51,738 nucleotides of DNA. It comes from Paracoccaceae bacterium (GTDB lineage: Bacteria > Pseudomonadota > Alphaproteobacteria > Rhodobacterales > Rhodobacteraceae). The stretch lies in NCBI GenBank assembly GCA_902633655.1, contig CACPHA010000003.1, positions 1 to 51,738 of the forward strand, given 5' to 3'. The notes under the pieces were generated by a model. The model saw only the letters and a list, made by a program, of their open reading frames with translations, did not search any database and was not told where the DNA came from. The first letter of the stretch is position 1, and the number at the start of each line of letters is the position of its first letter. Made by a program: the position numbers and the translations under genes. Positions 1 through 8,572 of the stretch are shown in pieces.

Positions 1-879
1 GGTTATTTGTCGGTGACCAAGCCCATTCGACGCTAAATAAATAGGTGAGTTTTCGCGGGGAAATCGTAGGTGGTTTTTCAAAAGTGGCTGATCGAATTCT
101 ATTTTTGGATCAAGACCTTTTGGTAAGTCTGGCAAGGTGACAACCTCATACAATCGCTGCTGAGGACGTAAACCTGGTGCCATCGGTATAAAGGAAGTGT
201 GCTTAGTAGACGTGCTATGTCCCTCCGCTTTAATGCTTTAGGCGGGGTGCCAAGGCGCACAAGTTGGTGATTAAATGCCTTACTCATTCGTATTTTATTC
301 AGGCAGAAATTTCAAGACATTTCCAGACCACCGAGCGATCCAATTATCTGCCGATCATGTTATGATATCCCATTGTTATGAGGAGTGGAATTTGTCAAAG
401 TATTAACCGCTAAGCAGATGAAACTCAGAGGCAGTTTGAAAATCGCATTCACTCACAACATCAATTTTGAAAAGAAACACATTTTGAAAAAGTCTTAATC
501 CCGCAAAGCCAGATGGCGGATTTAGCAATCTGTCATACGTTAGCGTTCTGCGCTATTAAACTGATTGCCAAAAAGATAACCGCGGGGCGTTAAATAACAG
601 CCCGCGGCAAGTCGTCAGGAAGGAAAAAATGAAAGTAAGCTTTCATTTAAAAGTACGTCAAAAATTATAGAATGTTTAAATTGGCTGGGGGTTTAGCGGG
701 CGTATCTTCTTCCATCCCACGGTTTGCCCTAGCAAAGCCCCATCCGTTCGTAGACGCTTTAACTGTCAACTCGCAGTTATTGGAGCGGGTGGGGTCCAAC
801 GCATTATCAGACAGAAGAAACAAGCCAGGGATGCAGAGGAGCGGTTGGATAGGGCTTCAGAGTATCTTGAATTATAAAA
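1..879. other. Gene-poor left edge, no supported gene
   Basis: No convincing gene is seen. Short open frames exist on both strands (for example 99-287 minus, and 672-917 plus with a hydrophobic start) but they lack a good ribosome binding site or a recognisable domain. A third frame ending at 877 reads ...QRIIRQKKQARDAEERLDRA..., which looks protein-like but has no start, so it may be a gene remnant. A GC-rich inverted repeat (CCGCGGG/CCCGCGG, 580-607) could be a stem but has no T-tract. The region reads as decayed accessory DNA and fits the idea that it is the end of an older integrated element. Confidence 0.4.
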
Positions 880-1365
880 TCAGTGAAACTCATATTTTAA
901 AAACTTTTGATCCATAAAATTGACCTTGCTTTTAAACTGAAATCCCAGTTTTTTCAGGATTTTTTCAGACGCAACGTTCTTTGGATGAACACCAGCAACA
1001 ATGGGGCTTAAACCCAATGTTTTTGTCCCAAATTGAAAAACTTCTTTGGCAGCTTCATAGGCAATACCTTTGCCCCATGAATTTGGACAATATCGATACC
1101 CAAAATCTATGCCCATTTCATCTAGAAGGAAGCCACACATCCCAATCAATTTTAAATTGGCTATATCTCTGACCGCGTAACGCCCATAGCCATTGATAAC
1201 ATAACTCTCTATAGCAGCACTAACATAATTAGCCGCCTCAACACGGCTCAAAGGTTTTTGATTAATATATTTTCTAACCTCGAAATTCTTCTCTATTTGC
1301 CACCAAGGCTCTTTGTCACTTTCAGTAAATTTATTAATTACAAGCCTGTCCGTTATGAGTTCCAT
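880..1365 (-). CDS. GNAT-family N-acetyltransferase (RimJ/RimL type)
   Basis: A 161-residue acetyltransferase of the GNAT superfamily, RimJ/RimL branch, expected to move an acetyl group from acetyl-CoA to an amine in the cytoplasm. The opening ELITDRLVI (beta-1), the central strand around LIGMCGFL, the GYRYCPNSWGKGIAYEAAK segment (strand 4 plus the CoA-pyrophosphate loop, here W-G-K-G-I-A) and the end HPKNVASEKILKKLGF (N-x-x-S-x-x-x-L-x-x-x-G-F) are all typical. I place the start at the ATG preceded by TTGGAG; an upstream in-frame TTG would add ten unlikely residues. The substrate is unknown. It lies outside the island core, probably in an older element. Confidence 0.85.
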   Translation of the reverse strand: MELITDRLVINKFTESDKEPWWQIEKNFEVRKYINQKPLSRVEAANYVSAAIESYVINGYGRYAVRDIANLKLIGMCGFLLDEMGIDFGYRYCPNSWGKGIAYEAAKEVFQFGTKTLGLSPIVAGVHPKNVASEKILKKLGFQFKSKVNFMDQKFLKYEFH

Positions 1366-1375
1366 ACTCCAACTT

Positions 1376-1429
1376 TCATTCTGACTTCGTAGCAAGCGTC
1401 ATCATTAATGCTATGAGTATGGTGCGCAT
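1376..1429 (-). pseudogene. Stranded signal-peptide remnant (17 codons)
   Basis: A 17-codon frame reading MRTILIALMMTLATKSE, then a stop. Its first residues and surrounding DNA closely match the start of the Sel1-repeat gene (MRTILITLLIML, start at 21156), including a GCGCAT/TCGCAT start context followed by similar bases. The simplest reading is the 5' remnant of a gene that once encoded an exported protein of that kind, cut off and abutted to the acetyltransferase gene. It could instead be a short translated leader for the acetyltransferase, since its stop lies 11 bases before that start. Confidence 0.4.
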
Positions 1430-1441
1430 AGGGCTATGAGA

Positions 1442-1843
1442 TTAAGTCAAACGGTCATTGTCGCGATTAAGTAAACCGCGCCATGAGGCAAAAGATAGCA
1501 AGGCTATAATGCCAGTGGCGATAGTTGGTGGGATCGCCGATATTTTGCCAGAAATTTGTAGAACTATGTTGGTGATACAAATAACGCTGAAAGCGAGGGC
1601 ATAACCCCTCATTACAAGTATTTGAAGAGCAAGTTCTGCCATATTTCGCAAGTGGAAACTTATTATAACCAAAGCTAATATTAGGCTTGCTATAGCGTAG
1701 CGAAGAGTAACAAGATCCACAAAACCTTGGCCCTCTGCATTTGGGAATTGCTCGCGAGTAACGAATTCAGGAGCTAAAAACATTACCAATGAAAAGATTA
1801 ATCCTATTGCAGATACGATTGTCAGGGTTGTCTTTGGCTGCAT
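1442..1843 (-). CDS. Small four-helix membrane protein, unknown function
   Basis: A 133-residue hydrophobic protein with about four membrane helices (approximate residues 5-25, 45-62, 72-96 and 104-122) and a charged C-terminus (RGLLNRDNDRLT). I recognise no catalytic motif. It has the size and layout of DUF4345-like small inner-membrane proteins, but I cannot assign a family with confidence. The gene has a clear sigma70-like promoter upstream that is nearly repeated in front of the gene remnant at 2251 and the S74-like gene at 23103, so the three may be expressed together. Confidence 0.7.
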   Translation of the reverse strand: MQPKTTLTIVSAIGLIFSLVMFLAPEFVTREQFPNAEGQGFVDLVTLRYAIASLILALVIISFHLRNMAELALQILVMRGYALAFSVICITNIVLQISGKISAIPPTIATGIIALLSFASWRGLLNRDNDRLT

Positions 1844-1867
1844 TTCAACTCTCCAGTGATTTAAGCC

Positions 1868-1895
1868 AGAATAACGCCCTTTGAAGATATGTGAA
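1868..1895 (-). promoter_or_regulatory. Promoter of the 1442-1843 gene (shared design)
   Basis: Read on the minus strand: -35 TTCACA, a 16-base spacer ending GGGCGT, then -10 TATTCT, about 24 bases before the start codon. The same arrangement (same spacer length, same GCGT/ACGT end, and a following TGGAG ribosome binding site) occurs at 2275-2302 and 23128-23155. Conservation across three unrelated coding sequences supports a real promoter. Confidence 0.65.
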
Positions 1896-1962
1896 GAGCT
1901 TGACTTTTGCCTAGCAGCTTTACGGGCGTTTGGGGTAAGTAGGATGCCAATAACAGTAAGAT

Positions 1963-2251
1963 TTATTTGATCTGCTTTACAAGAACTTCACCCCAATACG
2001 GCACATGTTCTTTAATGCTGGCGCCAAACCTTTCAGTAAAAGCTGCTCTTTGCGCCAAACCTTCTTTTTCTCTTATTTCTTCAGAATGCCAAATTGCAAT
2101 ACCCATGCCTGACGTAGGGCTTACTTGAACAAAGATCAGAGCTTCCGCTTCGGGATAGGCTGTTTTCCCATGTTTTTGATAATACTCTGAAATCTCTTTT
2201 AAAGCTGCTTTATCAGAAAAAAACTGTCATGTACACAGTGGCTACACGCAT
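1963..2251 (-). pseudogene. Frameshifted small protein gene (about 95 residues)
   Basis: With one T removed from the 7-T run (A run at 2217-2223 on the plus strand), the minus strand reads as one protein of about 95 residues. It starts MRVATVYMTVFSDKAAL, contains QVSPTSGMGIAIWHSEE, and ends YWGEVLVKQIK. As given, the frame hits TGA right after the run. It has a good ribosome binding site (TGGAGG) and the shared promoter upstream. The pattern (short, strand-helix-strand, IAIWHSEE) resembles small dimeric alpha-beta-barrel proteins, but I cannot name a family. It could be a true pseudogene, a phase-variable run or a sequencing error. Confidence 0.6.
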
Positions 2252-2274
2252 AATGCCCTCCAGCAATTTACCTC

Positions 2275-2302
2275 AGAATAACGTTCCGTTGAGTTATGTG
2301 AA
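2275..2302 (-). promoter_or_regulatory. Promoter of the frameshifted 1963-2251 gene (shared design)
   Basis: Minus strand: -35 TTCACA, 16-base spacer ending GAACGT, -10 TATTCT, then a TGGAGG ribosome binding site and ATG. It matches the promoters at 1868-1895 and 23128-23155 in both boxes and spacer length. Confidence 0.65.
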
Positions 2303-2334
2303 GTTCATAAGATCTCAGGATATTTGGGCTAGAA

Positions 2335-2354
2335 TGGCTACAAAATGGCTACAA
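2335..2354. repeat. Tandem integrase arm-type repeat of a neighbouring element
   Basis: Two copies of TGGCTACAA (TGGCTACAAAATGGCTACAA). It lies 53 bases left of the 15-bp att core at 2408. The island's own repeat at its right end lies 52 bases left of the att core at 23507. The parallel placement but different sequence suggests the right-end arm site of a second element with another integrase, ending at 2407. Confidence 0.55.
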
Positions 2355-2407
2355 TTTAATTGATCAAAACCTTATCTAATTGAAATATAGCATTTTAATT
2401 TTAAAAA

Positions 2408-2422
2408 ATGGCGGACAGACAG
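2408..2422. repeat. Left attachment-site core (displaced tRNA-Ser 3' end)
   Basis: ATGGCGGACAGACAG, identical over 15 bp to 23507-23521, where it is the 3' end of tRNA-Ser including the CCA. The match stops abruptly on the right (TCCG versus GGAT), as expected for a direct repeat made by integration into the tRNA 3' end. Confidence 0.85.
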
Positions 2423-2543
2423 TCCGTATAATGTTTATTCCATAATATTCTGATAAAACTTATTTTATTGCGCTTTTTCAATATATAAACCCTTACATTG
2501 GTCCAATCCATACCATATAATTCCAGTATATTCCTCTGGATTT

Positions 2544-2567
2544 ATGGGGACGGATATAGGGACGAAT
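2544..2567. repeat. Left arm-type integrase repeat
   Basis: ATGGGGACGGATATAGGGACGAAT, abbreviated as two GGGACG(A/G)AT units, sits directly before the integrase start. It matches the repeat at 23433-23456 in the same orientation (ATGGGGACGAATATGGGG...). Being inside both island ends, these are the likely arm-binding sites for the N-terminal domain of the integrase; they may also serve integrase autoregulation. Confidence 0.65.
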
Positions 2568-2571
2568 ACGA

Positions 2572-3795
2572 ATGGCCACTCAGAAGCTCACGGCACAGTT
2601 TCTAAACAAGAGCCTCAGGCAAGGTCGCTATTACGATAATGGCGGCTTGGGACTTCAACTGCATGTTCGGAACACAGGGTCAAAAGCTTTTGTCCAACGG
2701 GTGCGGTTGAACGGTAAGTATATTGATATTGGACTTGGTGGCTATCCTACGACCACCCTGGCAGAAGCCCGCAAAATGGCAGCAGAGAACAGAATACAAG
2801 CAGCCAAAGGTGAAGACCCTAGAATGAAGAAAGCAAAACTTTTGGTTATTCCAACTTTTGTAAAAGTTGCAGAGGAATTCCTTCGTATAAAACAAAAAGA
2901 GTTATCCAACGGTAAGCATAAAGCACAGTGGGCATCAACACTGGAGCAGTACGCCTACCCTATAATAGGAAAGATGCCGGTAAATAAGATTACTACCGAT
3001 GATGTGCTAAGAACATTGGAGCCAATTTGGGAGCGGATTGCTGAAACAGCCAGCCGAACGCGTGGCCGGATTGAAGCTGTTCTCAATTACGCTATTGCAA
3101 AGAACTATATGTCGGCCCCTAACCCTGCGGCCTGGTCAGGAAACTTAAACGCATTATTACCCTCAAAGTCTAAGACCACGGAGGTGAAGCACCACCCTGC
3201 CCTGCAGCTTAAGGATACCCAGCGCTGGTGGAGGAAGGTCACTGCCAGGGACGGACAGGGTCGCAACGCATTAATGATGCTTACTCTTACAGCAGCACGG
3301 TCAGGTGAAATACGGGGCATGCATTGGGATGAAATACATCTGTTCGAAGAACGTGAAGTAATAAAGAGAGGGTTTTTCGGAATTTGGACTATTCCTGCAA
3401 ACCGAATGAAAGCGAAGGTTGAGCACAGATTTCCAATCATCAAACCAATGCGAGAGCTTCTTGAAGCTACCGGGTCGAGAGATGGTCTAGTGTTTACAGC
3501 TGCATCGGGAAAGATGTTATCTGATATGACCTTGTCAGCACTCATGAAGCGAATACAAGGCTCTGAGGATGGATGCTTTGTCGATCAAAGATCTGGACGC
3601 CCCGCCGTTCCCCACGGCCTACGTTCTACCTTCCGGGATTGGGTGGCAGAACAGGGCAAATCTCGCGAAGCTGCAGAGCTACAGTTGGCTCACAAGTTCG
3701 GATCCGCGGTAGAGCATGCTTATTATAGGGCGGATCTTCTTGAAGAACGCGCAAGACTTATGCAGGAATGGTATTGGTTCCTAGGTATTTTATAG
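2572..3795 (+). CDS. int: Tyrosine-type site-specific integrase (DUF4102 arm-binding type)
   Basis: A 407-residue integrase, the usual length for P4-like integrases that use tRNA genes. Residues about 1-90 form the arm-binding DUF4102-type domain (YYDNGGLGLQLHV, then IGLGGYPTTTLAEARKMA), about 95-185 the core-binding domain, and 205-400 the catalytic domain. Visible catalytic residues: R243 (TAARSGEIRG), K in NRMKAKVEH (about 280), H348 and R351 (HGLRSTFRDW), H374 (LAHK) and Y384 (HAYYRADLLEER). It should cut and join the tRNA-Ser 3' end to integrate and excise the island. It starts about 150 bp inside the left att core and faces the cargo. No matching excisionase is adjacent; the AlpA-like gene at 17342 could serve. 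Confidence 0.95.
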   Translation: MATQKLTAQFLNKSLRQGRYYDNGGLGLQLHVRNTGSKAFVQRVRLNGKYIDIGLGGYPTTTLAEARKMAAENRIQAAKGEDPRMKKAKLLVIPTFVKVAEEFLRIKQKELSNGKHKAQWASTLEQYAYPIIGKMPVNKITTDDVLRTLEPIWERIAETASRTRGRIEAVLNYAIAKNYMSAPNPAAWSGNLNALLPSKSKTTEVKHHPALQLKDTQRWWRKVTARDGQGRNALMMLTLTAARSGEIRGMHWDEIHLFEEREVIKRGFFGIWTIPANRMKAKVEHRFPIIKPMRELLEATGSRDGLVFTAASGKMLSDMTLSALMKRIQGSEDGCFVDQRSGRPAVPHGLRSTFRDWVAEQGKSREAAELQLAHKFGSAVEHAYYRADLLEERARLMQEWYWFLGIL

Positions 3796-3808
3796 ATATA
3801 CGCCTAGC

Positions 3809-6800
3809 TTATTGGTCATCCAAATAAATTTCTTTAAAAACATCGACTGAGAAGGGTTCATAGATTTTAAAAGCACCCCAGTAAAATGGATGTGCGGTAG
3901 CTGGGCGAGTTCTTATTTTCTTGCGCGCATTGTCAAGTGCTCGAGTGTAGCTAATGGAGGGTTGTTCAGATATTGTTTTAAAAATTTGATCATTTAGCTC
4001 TCTCGTGGACTTGTCTAAAATTGGCCAGTGGCTGACCATTACAGAACGAGCGCCCGCTATCAAAAAAGAAGCACTGAGTTTAAAGCCTCCATTATTACCA
4101 AGGCCAGTGTAATTTGCAGTATTGCAGGCATTTAAGAAAACAATTTCAGCATTTAGGTCCAAGTTCATTATTTCTCGGGCTGTCAGTATAGCATCTTCTT
4201 CTTCTATTTCTGAGGGAGTGAATACCAATCCGGGCTCATCTGAATCTGGATGCTCGTTTGCAGCTAAAGTATGGGTTGAAAACATTATCACATCAAATTT
4301 AGACAAATCCAGCTGCTTAAAGGACCCTTCAGTCGCCTGATTTCCAGTAACTATTGTTGTGTTACCGTCATTAAAAACTCGTGAGGCCAAAGAAATTTCC
4401 GCCCTTGCCTCAGGAAGAGACGGTAGTGTCTTTATGTATTCTTTTATCGGCGGCGCTAGCGAAGAATTTGGTATAAAGTTTATATCTCGAGCCATAGCAT
4501 AAGTTTCGGAAAGCTCGGGAGCCCCTACTCCCAAAAACTTCTTATTCTGGAGTTGTACGGGTTGCGTCCGCGTAAGCCTATAATTTTCTTTTTCGAGAGC
4601 CTGCGAAATATCAAAATCATAGTAAATTTCGAATTTTTTATCCAGCCAAGAAATTGTGTTCGCGGCTATGTCCTTTTCTGTAGGCCGCCTTGAGACTAGA
4701 ACCTCTAAAGGAAAATTTTCAAGCGCACCAATTCCAAAGAAAACTAACTTTTTAGTTCCGAATACATCTAAAAATTTCAACAAGTCTCTATCAAAAACTA
4801 ATTCGAAAAGATGGTAAGCGCTTTCAAAATCATAGTCTTCCAGACGTGGTGTCATGTTAGAGGTTTTCATATTTTTCAGTAGTTTATCACTAAGTAAATC
4901 AATTTTCTGCTTATCGACCCAATGCAAGCCATTGCCCTGAAATGCCTGGCCAATCACAGTGAAAACATATTGCTCATTTACGGGCTGCATAACCAAATAA
5001 GCGGTATCCCAAGGGGTCAAGCGATCCATAATTGCAAAGTTTTCTATGTTTCTCTGCTGGAAGGCAGTAGTTAAATTTGAAAATATTTTTGGGAATTCTC
5101 GGTCAATGCGCCTCAAGGTTTCTGAAGTATTTCGTATGGTATATATTTCGTCAGTAATGTCTTTCAAATCAAATGAATTTACATCAATTTTACGAAGTAA
5201 ACTTTGGCGCGCCAAGAAAATTGAATAATCAAGTTTCTGCCTGCTTTTGATCGCATTGGACATCCCATTTATCCAATTTTCATCAAGTTCTGACCTAAGT
5301 GATTTTGGAATTCGCTTAACATTCTCAGAGAACGCGCGTCGGATACTATTGTAACGGGAGGTCGTCATTGCTCTGAAATAATCTAGGTCCAGAGACTGAT
5401 CAGTTATTTCATTTTTGATTTGATAATCAACGAGAGCTAAAAACCAAGAATCTAAAACATTAATTTTACCATTATCCAAGGCTTCCAATAATCGCCTTTC
5501 GCTATCTAATTCGATAGCCAATTTAAATTGTTCTGCAGCGGCTTCGGCATGATACAATGCTTTACTTACATCGCTAGCAGACCCCCTACTATCGTAGATA
5601 TAAAGGTCAGCGAGAAGGTGGTTTATTATAGCACTCCAAAGTGTTTTTGCGCCAGGGTAAATGTGGGCAAGATCACCAGTTTTCTTCAAGGCGCTTTGGT
5701 ATAATTCCAGTTTTTCTGAAAAACCTTTTTTATTAAAAGCCATAAATAGATCAATTTGGAATTGCGCATTAAATGACAGTTCATTTTCATTGAGCAGGTC
5801 ATTTAGGCTTTCCATGGCTGTCGAAATAATCTCAGATGGAAGGCCATAAGTGCTCATAAGAATAAAATTTGCTGCGATCTTGTCAAAATAAAGGTGAAAA
5901 CTTTCTTCATCCCAAGCTTCTACCCAGGAACCAAGTTCTGTAGCTATTTCTATCAAATCGGAAGGGTCGCCAGTGTGGGCTTGAATATAAGAGACCCACA
6001 TTAACCAATCATGGGAAGTTTCACGTTGAATAGCTTTAAATTTACGAGCGCCAACTTTAAAGAAGTCTAAGCCTTTCTCTTTATATCCAAGTTCATTCAA
6101 TGAAATGGAAACATTAAAATATTGTATAACTTCAAAAGCGGTTCCTTCGTATCCATGATCTTTAAGCAACTGAAGCACCTCTAAAGAATACGTAAGTGCG
6201 ATAGTTGGTTGTCCCTCAAAAAAGAAATATGATTGAGCTAAGGTTCCAAGCCCAATTCGATCAGAAACTGAAAACTCCGTATTTTTCGTAATGCCATGGA
6301 AGATACCCCAAAAGCTGACTTCCTCAGTGCCAAAATCAGCAATTTTTTCCGAGTATAAACCTTGGAAAAAAATTGTATTAATCAAACGTTCCTCTGGGCA
6401 AACTTTAGACATCTCAAGAATTTCAAGCACAAATTTTTTATTATGCTCTGCAGGACCAATTAGCATCTGACCTAACTCTAAAGCTGCCCTACATCTTATC
6501 CAAAGTTGGTTTTCTTCTTTAGCAAATATATGAAGGAAAATTGACCGAGCATGGTCATAGTCTTCCGTGAATTTTGCTGCGTAACCTAATTGCAAATTTC
6601 CGTAACCTTTGTTTTCCGTGATTCTACCGGTTACTAAACCTGCTTCCATGTATTTTCGATATAGTGAACGATATCGCTCGACTTCTCCCATAATCGCGAG
6701 CCTATCTAATTCTGCGAACGCGATAGCTTGCCGAGCTTCATTATCTAAATTTATAGACAATAAAGTATCTAAATCATTTTCAAAATTTGAAAAATTGCCG

Positions 6801-6997
6801 GAAGATACTTTCTGAACAAATTTTTCAACTACATCGTTTGCTTCTTGTGCTGTGCCTGTCGCTGGGATCAGGATCAGTAACCAAATTGAAAACGAGATAA
6901 TTTTTGATTTAATCATATGATCCATAGGTACTTGAGAAATTATCACCCTCTTTATCAGAAAATCCAGATTTTTTAGAATCTTTTTTGAAATGTTCAC
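3809..6997 (-). CDS. Exported CHAT-domain protease-like protein with helical repeat region
   Basis: A large protein (up to 1062 residues) with an N-terminal signal sequence (SKIISFSIWLLILIPATGTAQEA), a long alpha-helical TPR-like middle (about 60-640) and a C-terminal CHAT domain (caspase/separase-related protease) from about 800 to the end. The expected catalytic pair is visible: His909 in FSTHTLAANEHP and Cys958 in VFLNACNTANYTG, followed by the family's closing GARSVMVSHWPI and PFYWGAFKIYE. The listed start is a GTG with AAGGAAGA upstream; an ATG at 6916 or 6925 would give a neater signal peptide. It is divergent from the VWA/sigma/anti-sigma genes, with nothing else between. Such proteases usually cut a specific partner on a signal; the target here is unknown. 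Location is probably periplasmic. Confidence 0.85.
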   Translation of the reverse strand: MNISKKILKNLDFLIKRVIISQVPMDHMIKSKIISFSIWLLILIPATGTAQEANDVVEKFVQKVSSGNFSNFENDLDTLLSINLDNEARQAIAFAELDRLAIMGEVERYRSLYRKYMEAGLVTGRITENKGYGNLQLGYAAKFTEDYDHARSIFLHIFAKEENQLWIRCRAALELGQMLIGPAEHNKKFVLEILEMSKVCPEERLINTIFFQGLYSEKIADFGTEEVSFWGIFHGITKNTEFSVSDRIGLGTLAQSYFFFEGQPTIALTYSLEVLQLLKDHGYEGTAFEVIQYFNVSISLNELGYKEKGLDFFKVGARKFKAIQRETSHDWLMWVSYIQAHTGDPSDLIEIATELGSWVEAWDEESFHLYFDKIAANFILMSTYGLPSEIISTAMESLNDLLNENELSFNAQFQIDLFMAFNKKGFSEKLELYQSALKKTGDLAHIYPGAKTLWSAIINHLLADLYIYDSRGSASDVSKALYHAEAAAEQFKLAIELDSERRLLEALDNGKINVLDSWFLALVDYQIKNEITDQSLDLDYFRAMTTSRYNSIRRAFSENVKRIPKSLRSELDENWINGMSNAIKSRQKLDYSIFLARQSLLRKIDVNSFDLKDITDEIYTIRNTSETLRRIDREFPKIFSNLTTAFQQRNIENFAIMDRLTPWDTAYLVMQPVNEQYVFTVIGQAFQGNGLHWVDKQKIDLLSDKLLKNMKTSNMTPRLEDYDFESAYHLFELVFDRDLLKFLDVFGTKKLVFFGIGALENFPLEVLVSRRPTEKDIAANTISWLDKKFEIYYDFDISQALEKENYRLTRTQPVQLQNKKFLGVGAPELSETYAMARDINFIPNSSLAPPIKEYIKTLPSLPEARAEISLASRVFNDGNTTIVTGNQATEGSFKQLDLSKFDVIMFSTHTLAANEHPDSDEPGLVFTPSEIEEEDAILTAREIMNLDLNAEIVFLNACNTANYTGLGNNGGFKLSASFLIAGARSVMVSHWPILDKSTRELNDQIFKTISEQPSISYTRALDNARKKIRTRPATAHPFYWGAFKIYEPFSVDVFKEIYLDDQ

Positions 6998-7143
6998 TCT
7001 TCCTTACGTGCTGATAAAAAACTGGAGGTAGAATGGGGCCAATGAAGTCAAATCAATAAGCACATCGCTGAAAATACCATCAAAAACTTCAAAACTTTTC
7101 TTGGCCCCTAGTGGGTCAAGTAACTCATGAAATAAGGACACAT

Positions 7144-8460
7144 ATGCTTAAACTTAACCTAATTCCAATCAAAAACGGTTTGCTAAAAAATTCTTCTAAT
7201 ACCATCGAGGTTCTGGCAACTATATCAACGTCTAGTGAAGAGACTTACCTTCCCTCAAAAAATATTCCACTTGATTTAGGCATCACCATTGACCGATCTG
7301 GATCAATGGAAGGTCGACCTTTGGATCAAGTAAAAAGTTGCGTGTCTAGAATAGTCGATCAAATGGCAAAGGATGACAGCTTAGCAATTATTGCTTACGA
7401 TGATGCAGCTAGTATTGTCCTCTCAAGGCAAAATATTTCTGACCGTGAAAAAATCGCCTCTAATCTAGCTAAAATATTCTCGGGCGGAACCACTGATATA
7501 TTCCTTGGCTGGAATACGACATGTAAAGAATTCGCCATAGAACCATCTGCCAATAGACATAGCCGTATTATATTGCTGTCAGATGGCATGGCCAACCGGG
7601 GCCTTACCGAGTTTTCTGCAATTGGTAGATATGTCAATGACGCTTACAAACGAGGAATTAAAACTTCTACTTACGGCATAGGACATTCCTTCAACGAACA
7701 ATTAATGACTGCAATGGCGGCCGCCGGCGGTGGAAAATCATATTATGGACACAATGCGGAAGACTTAATGAACCCGTTTCTAGAAGAATTGGAACTCATT
7801 CGGTCAATCATAGCTAATAACGTCAGTCTTGGAATCACAACTCAATACGATTTCAAGATTGAAGTCCTAAACAACTATCTTAAGCAAGGAAACGGAAAAT
7901 ACATGTTACCCGATCTTGCATCTGGCGGGGAGGTGTGGGCGCTGATACGTGTCCATATCGATCAACTGGACGACCAGTACATCAAAGATGGGCAAATAAA
8001 ATTGTTTACTGCTGATCTAGGCGCCAGAGATGTAGAGCAAAACCACTGGGCCGAAATAGCTGTTCCCTTTCATTTGCCGGTACTGGATAATAACGCTTGG
8101 CAGCAGCTGCAGGCAAATGAAAAGGTCTCAATGCGTAAATTCGAACTTCTGGCAGCTGCCGAGCAAATAAAAGCTTACAACGCGGCTATGAATGAAAATT
8201 GGGACATCGTACAGTGCTCACTCGAAAAACTTGATGAACTTGGACGGGTGAACAAGTGGATTAGTGCCTCAACTGACAAATTGCGTAACTATGCATGCCA
8301 GCAGCAAAAAGAAGCATTCACTAAGGAAGCACACTTTAAAAGTATTGCATACAGTCAGCGAATTATACCAACTTGTGAGCCCGACTGGGCTGGCTCTGAT
8401 AAAAACGAAAAAACACTACCAAGCTATCTAAGGCGTAAAATCGAAGAAGGGAAAAGGTAG
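7144..8460 (+). CDS. VWA-domain protein with intact MIDAS
   Basis: A 438-residue protein with a von Willebrand factor A domain (about 42-225). The metal-ion-dependent adhesion site is complete: DRSGS at residues 50-54, the threonine in GGTTDIFLGW, and the aspartate in LLSDGMANRG. A beta-rich region follows (about 230-340), then a helical tail with a lysine-rich end. No signal peptide is seen, so it is probably cytosolic. The ATG is chosen because AAGGA precedes it by five bases; an upstream in-frame GTG has no such site. VWA domains with MIDAS bind a protein ligand through a metal ion, so it may be a scaffold or switch between the CHAT protein and the sigma/anti-sigma pair. That role is inference from neighbourhood only. 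Confidence 0.85.
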   Translation: MLKLNLIPIKNGLLKNSSNTIEVLATISTSSEETYLPSKNIPLDLGITIDRSGSMEGRPLDQVKSCVSRIVDQMAKDDSLAIIAYDDAASIVLSRQNISDREKIASNLAKIFSGGTTDIFLGWNTTCKEFAIEPSANRHSRIILLSDGMANRGLTEFSAIGRYVNDAYKRGIKTSTYGIGHSFNEQLMTAMAAAGGGKSYYGHNAEDLMNPFLEELELIRSIIANNVSLGITTQYDFKIEVLNNYLKQGNGKYMLPDLASGGEVWALIRVHIDQLDDQYIKDGQIKLFTADLGARDVEQNHWAEIAVPFHLPVLDNNAWQQLQANEKVSMRKFELLAAAEQIKAYNAAMNENWDIVQCSLEKLDELGRVNKWISASTDKLRNYACQQQKEAFTKEAHFKSIAYSQRIIPTCEPDWAGSDKNEKTLPSYLRRKIEEGKR

Positions 8461-8484
8461 AAATATTATTTTTTTATTAATAAA

Positions 8485-8509
8485 AGCTGGCACTGGAAAT
8501 GTGCCAGCT
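8485..8509. other. Strong hairpin between VWA and sigma genes
   Basis: Perfect 9-bp stem AGCTGGCAC/GTGCCAGCT with a 7-base loop. No T-tract follows on the plus strand (ATTATGGTC), so it is not a standard terminator in the operon direction. On the minus strand TTTTATTAAT follows. It could be a partial terminator, an mRNA-stability element or a protein site setting sigma levels below VWA levels. Confidence 0.45.
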
Positions 8510-8572
8510 ATTATGGTCTAATTTAAAGGACATTAACTATTGTCCCAAGAGATAAAAGACTTTTAAGGTGGT

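Noticed and set aside
99-287. 62-residue leftward frame
   Set aside because: No domain, no ribosome binding site and no support from neighbours.
672-917. Open frame starting MFKLAGGLAGVSSSIPRF with AKPHPFVDA, recalling DUF1007 proteins
   Set aside because: The match is a few residues only, no ribosome binding site is clear, and the following residues do not fit. Better left as part of decayed DNA.
2239-2246. Extra GTGGCTACA copy near 2240 as a third arm-type site
   Set aside because: It is a single copy inside the start of a frameshifted gene, so coding explains it.
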